DNA of 64,000 nucleotides from Lachnospiraceae bacterium (GTDB taxonomy: Bacteria > Bacillota > Clostridia > Lachnospirales > Lachnospiraceae): the NCBI GenBank assembly GCA_028689585.1, contig JAQVCW010000018.1:1-64000 (forward strand), written 5' to 3'. Numbering within the stretch: position 1 is the stretch's first letter; each line of letters opens with the position of its first letter. The notes below the pieces were generated by a model. The model worked only from the letters and a program-made list of their open reading frames with translations. It was not told the origin of the DNA and searched no databases. The translations under genes were made by a program, and so were the position numbers. Shown one piece after another: positions 61,882 through 64,000 of this stretch.

Positions 61882-63932
61882 ATAAGAAAAAAGGACTTTA
61901 TTTCAGGCTGGCCTGGACCGGTATCTGTAAAAATAAACGGCTGTATGTGCCGTATCTTCTGACCTGTATGGGGATGGTTATGATGTTTTATATCGAAACA
62001 GCGTTAAGCTCCAGCACCATGCTCCGCAGCATTTCCGGAGGCGATACCATGCAGCAGATGCTGACTCTGGGCTGCGGAGTGATCGGAGTGTTTTCCCTGG
62101 TCTTTCTATTTTATACCAATTCTTTTCTGATTCGAAGACGGAAAAAAGAATTTGGCCTTTATAATATTCTGGGCATGGGAAAAAGAAATCTGGCCCGCAT
62201 TTTACTGTGGGAGAGTCTGATTACGGCAGGCATTTCGCTGCTTGGCGGCCTGGCCGGAGGAATTTTATTCTACAAATTCGGCGAGCTGGGCATGGTAAAT
62301 ATCCTGAAGGGAAAAATCACTTTTTCCCTGACGCTGCAGCCGAAAACGGTTCTGCAGACGATCTGCTTATTTGCGGTTATTTTTGTACTGATTTTGCTCA
62401 ATACAATGCGTCAGGTCCATCTGTCCAATCCCATCGAGCTTTTGCACGGAGAGAATACAGGGGAGAAGCCCCCAAGGGCGAACTGGTTTCTGGCAGTGAT
62501 CGGTGCTTTGCTTCTGGGAGGCGCTTATTATCTGGCGGTGACCATTGAGGATCCGGTAGCGGCTATGATGTGGTTTTTCGTGGCGGTGGTGATGGTTATT
62601 CTGGCAACGTATCTGCTGTTTATCGCAGGCTCCGTGACCATCTGCCGGATGCTGCAGAAAAGAAAAAAATATTATTACAAGACAAATCATTTTGTATCCA
62701 TTTCTTCTATGGTATACCGCATGAAGCGCAACGGCGCAGGGCTGGCTTCCATCTGTATTCTCTGCACCATGGTGCTGGTTATGCTGTCCACGACAGTGTG
62801 CCTGTTTATCGGAACGGAGGACAGCCTGCGCAGCCGGTATCCGAGAAATCTTAATCTGGATCTTTATTTTACCGGTGCAGATGGAATGGCACAGGACCGG
62901 CTGGAAGAGATCAGGCAGACCGCAGCCGGGCAGGCCGAAGACTGCAGACTGACGCAGGAAAATGTGCTGGACTACCGAGCAGCCACCATGACCGGATATC
63001 TGGCTGGCGGAAGGATTGAGACAGAAGATTCCAGACAGGAGGATCTTTTATCGGAAGGATTATCGCAGATGCGGCAGATTTTTATTGTGCCGCTGGAAGA
63101 TTACAACCGGCTGATGAATCAGTCAGAAACACTGGAAACGGGGGAAGCGCTGGTCTATTCCACGAAGACAGAATTTACGGAGGATACCATTATTTTTCCG
63201 GGGGAAGACCGATCCTTTCAGGTGAAAAAGATCGTTCCTGATTTTGTGGACAATGGTACGGATGCCATGCAGGTAATCCCTTCCCTGTTTCTGTTTATTC
63301 CGGATTTTGATGAATTTATTGTTTCTTATGGGAAGGTGAAGGATTCCGCAGGAGAGTCCCTGTTAGCTTACCACTGGCTGTATGGATTTGATCTGGATGG
63401 AACAGACGAACAGCAGATTCAGCTTCAGAACCAGTTGGAAGAGAAGCTGAACCGTGATTTTTACGAAGAAAAGAGTATTTTCTGGATTAGAATTGAGGGG
63501 GCAGCAAAGGAGCGGGCTGGCTTTTACGGACTGTATGGAGGCTTGTTCTTCCTGGGAATTCTGCTGGGGATCGTATTCATCTTTGCGGCAGTTCTGATCA
63601 TATACTATAAACAGATTTCGGAAGGATATGAGGATCAGTCCCGGTTCGAGATCATGCAGAAGGTGGGAATGACAAAACAAAATATTAGAAAAAGCGTCAA
63701 TTCCCAGGTGCTGACGGTGTTTTTCCTGCCTCTGATCACGGCCGGCGTGCATTTAATGTTTGCATTTCCTATGCTGCATAAGCTGCTGGAATTGTTCGCG
63801 ATGATGAACAGCCGTCTGCTGATCCTGGTAACTGTTTTATGCTTTTTGATCTTTACTTTGTTTTATGTCCTGGTATATCGGATTACCTCCGGAGCATATT
63901 ACAGTATTGTCAGCGGAGCGAGAGAAGAATAA
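61878..63932 (+). CDS. peptide-antibiotic ABC transporter permease, BceB type
   Basis: A 684-residue permease with the BceB plan: ten predicted helices and one large extracellular domain of about 200 residues (roughly 310-530, LRSRYPRNLNLDLYFTGADG onward), which binds the peptide antibiotic. The conserved NSFLIRRRKKEFGLYNILGM coupling region is present. The module probably gives resistance to bacitracin-, lantibiotic- or defensin-like peptides. The gene is complete; 68 bp without features remain to the window end. Confidence 0.94.
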   Translation: MNKKKGLYFRLAWTGICKNKRLYVPYLLTCMGMVMMFYIETALSSSTMLRSISGGDTMQQMLTLGCGVIGVFSLVFLFYTNSFLIRRRKKEFGLYNILGMGKRNLARILLWESLITAGISLLGGLAGGILFYKFGELGMVNILKGKITFSLTLQPKTVLQTICLFAVIFVLILLNTMRQVHLSNPIELLHGENTGEKPPRANWFLAVIGALLLGGAYYLAVTIEDPVAAMMWFFVAVVMVILATYLLFIAGSVTICRMLQKRKKYYYKTNHFVSISSMVYRMKRNGAGLASICILCTMVLVMLSTTVCLFIGTEDSLRSRYPRNLNLDLYFTGADGMAQDRLEEIRQTAAGQAEDCRLTQENVLDYRAATMTGYLAGGRIETEDSRQEDLLSEGLSQMRQIFIVPLEDYNRLMNQSETLETGEALVYSTKTEFTEDTIIFPGEDRSFQVKKIVPDFVDNGTDAMQVIPSLFLFIPDFDEFIVSYGKVKDSAGESLLAYHWLYGFDLDGTDEQQIQLQNQLEEKLNRDFYEEKSIFWIRIEGAAKERAGFYGLYGGLFFLGILLGIVFIFAAVLIIYYKQISEGYEDQSRFEIMQKVGMTKQNIRKSVNSQVLTVFFLPLITAGVHLMFAFPMLHKLLELFAMMNSRLLILVTVLCFLIFTLFYVLVYRITSGAYYSIVSGAREE

Positions 63933-64000
63933 TTATAAACTCAAGCTTTTTAAAAATATATTGAAAATAATGTGAATAATGAAATAATGAAAATTGGCCT

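Overview
The window looks like a chromosomal segment of a gut Clostridium-type Firmicute, most likely a Lachnospiraceae member. This rests on gene content and style: moderate GC, AGGAGG-type ribosome binding sites, consensus sigma-A promoters, lipoprotein solute-binding proteins, a Bce-type two-component/ABC module, a butyrate kinase, a sialic-acid (nan) cluster, and small Clostridia families (CD3324, DUF3781, DUF2200). No rRNA, tRNA or CRISPR array was seen. The genus is not determined.

Layout. 0-6.7 kb holds redox genes: a partial cyclophilin-like gene, an SDR and a cupin; a convergent LysR regulator; then an operon with a small helical protein, an aldo/keto reductase (AKR), a sugar acetyltransferase, an FMN reductase-like protein and an unusual lipoprotein that fuses flavodoxin to an AKR. 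7.1-12.3 kb is a three-gene surface-sensing operon: hybrid histidine kinase, solute-binding lipoprotein with a nucleotidase-like tail, and beta-propeller lipoprotein. 12.25-13.3 kb is a run of repeats and hairpins around a CD3324 gene. 13.3-21.1 kb is a patchwork of single-gene modules: a Vat-like acetyltransferase, two different Ntn-type amide hydrolases, a YtrA-type ABC operon, an AraC regulator, GrpB, DUF3781 and DUF2200. 21.2-22.4 kb carries a strong promoter, a tandem structured RNA and a gene I assign to the PBECR4 nuclease-like family, followed by a broken phage terminase gene. I consider this the most interesting locus.

22.3-29.8 kb holds a tocopherol-cyclase-like gene, an FtsX permease whose partner ATPase survives only as a 29-residue stub, its two-component system, and a MarR/MFS efflux pair with a leader peptide. 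29.9-33.2 kb is an OpuC-type quaternary-amine importer. 33.2-38.2 kb is a second two-component system with a four-gene ABC exporter operon that includes a 50-residue membrane protein. 38.4-43.6 kb holds an iron-sulfur AKR, a nitroreductase, a deaminase lacking its catalytic core, an AlwI-like restriction enzyme without a methylase, and butyrate kinase. 43.6-51.9 kb is the nan cluster: ROK kinase, NanE, RpiR regulator, CUT1 sugar importer, D-2-hydroxyacid dehydrogenase and NanA-like lyase, with repeated GAAAATWATTTT dyads upstream of its transcription units. 52.2-59.2 kb is a Dpp-type peptide importer ending in a cysteine desulfidase. 59.3-63.9 kb is a complete BceRSAB-type module.

Two small non-coding mobile-element families stand out. 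One is a 276-bp palindromic element with two near-identical copies in opposite orientation, 38 kb apart. The other is a 137-bp element with 17-bp terminal inverted repeats. Each family supplies the stop codon of an adjacent gene. A 90-bp hairpin repeat also occurs three times.
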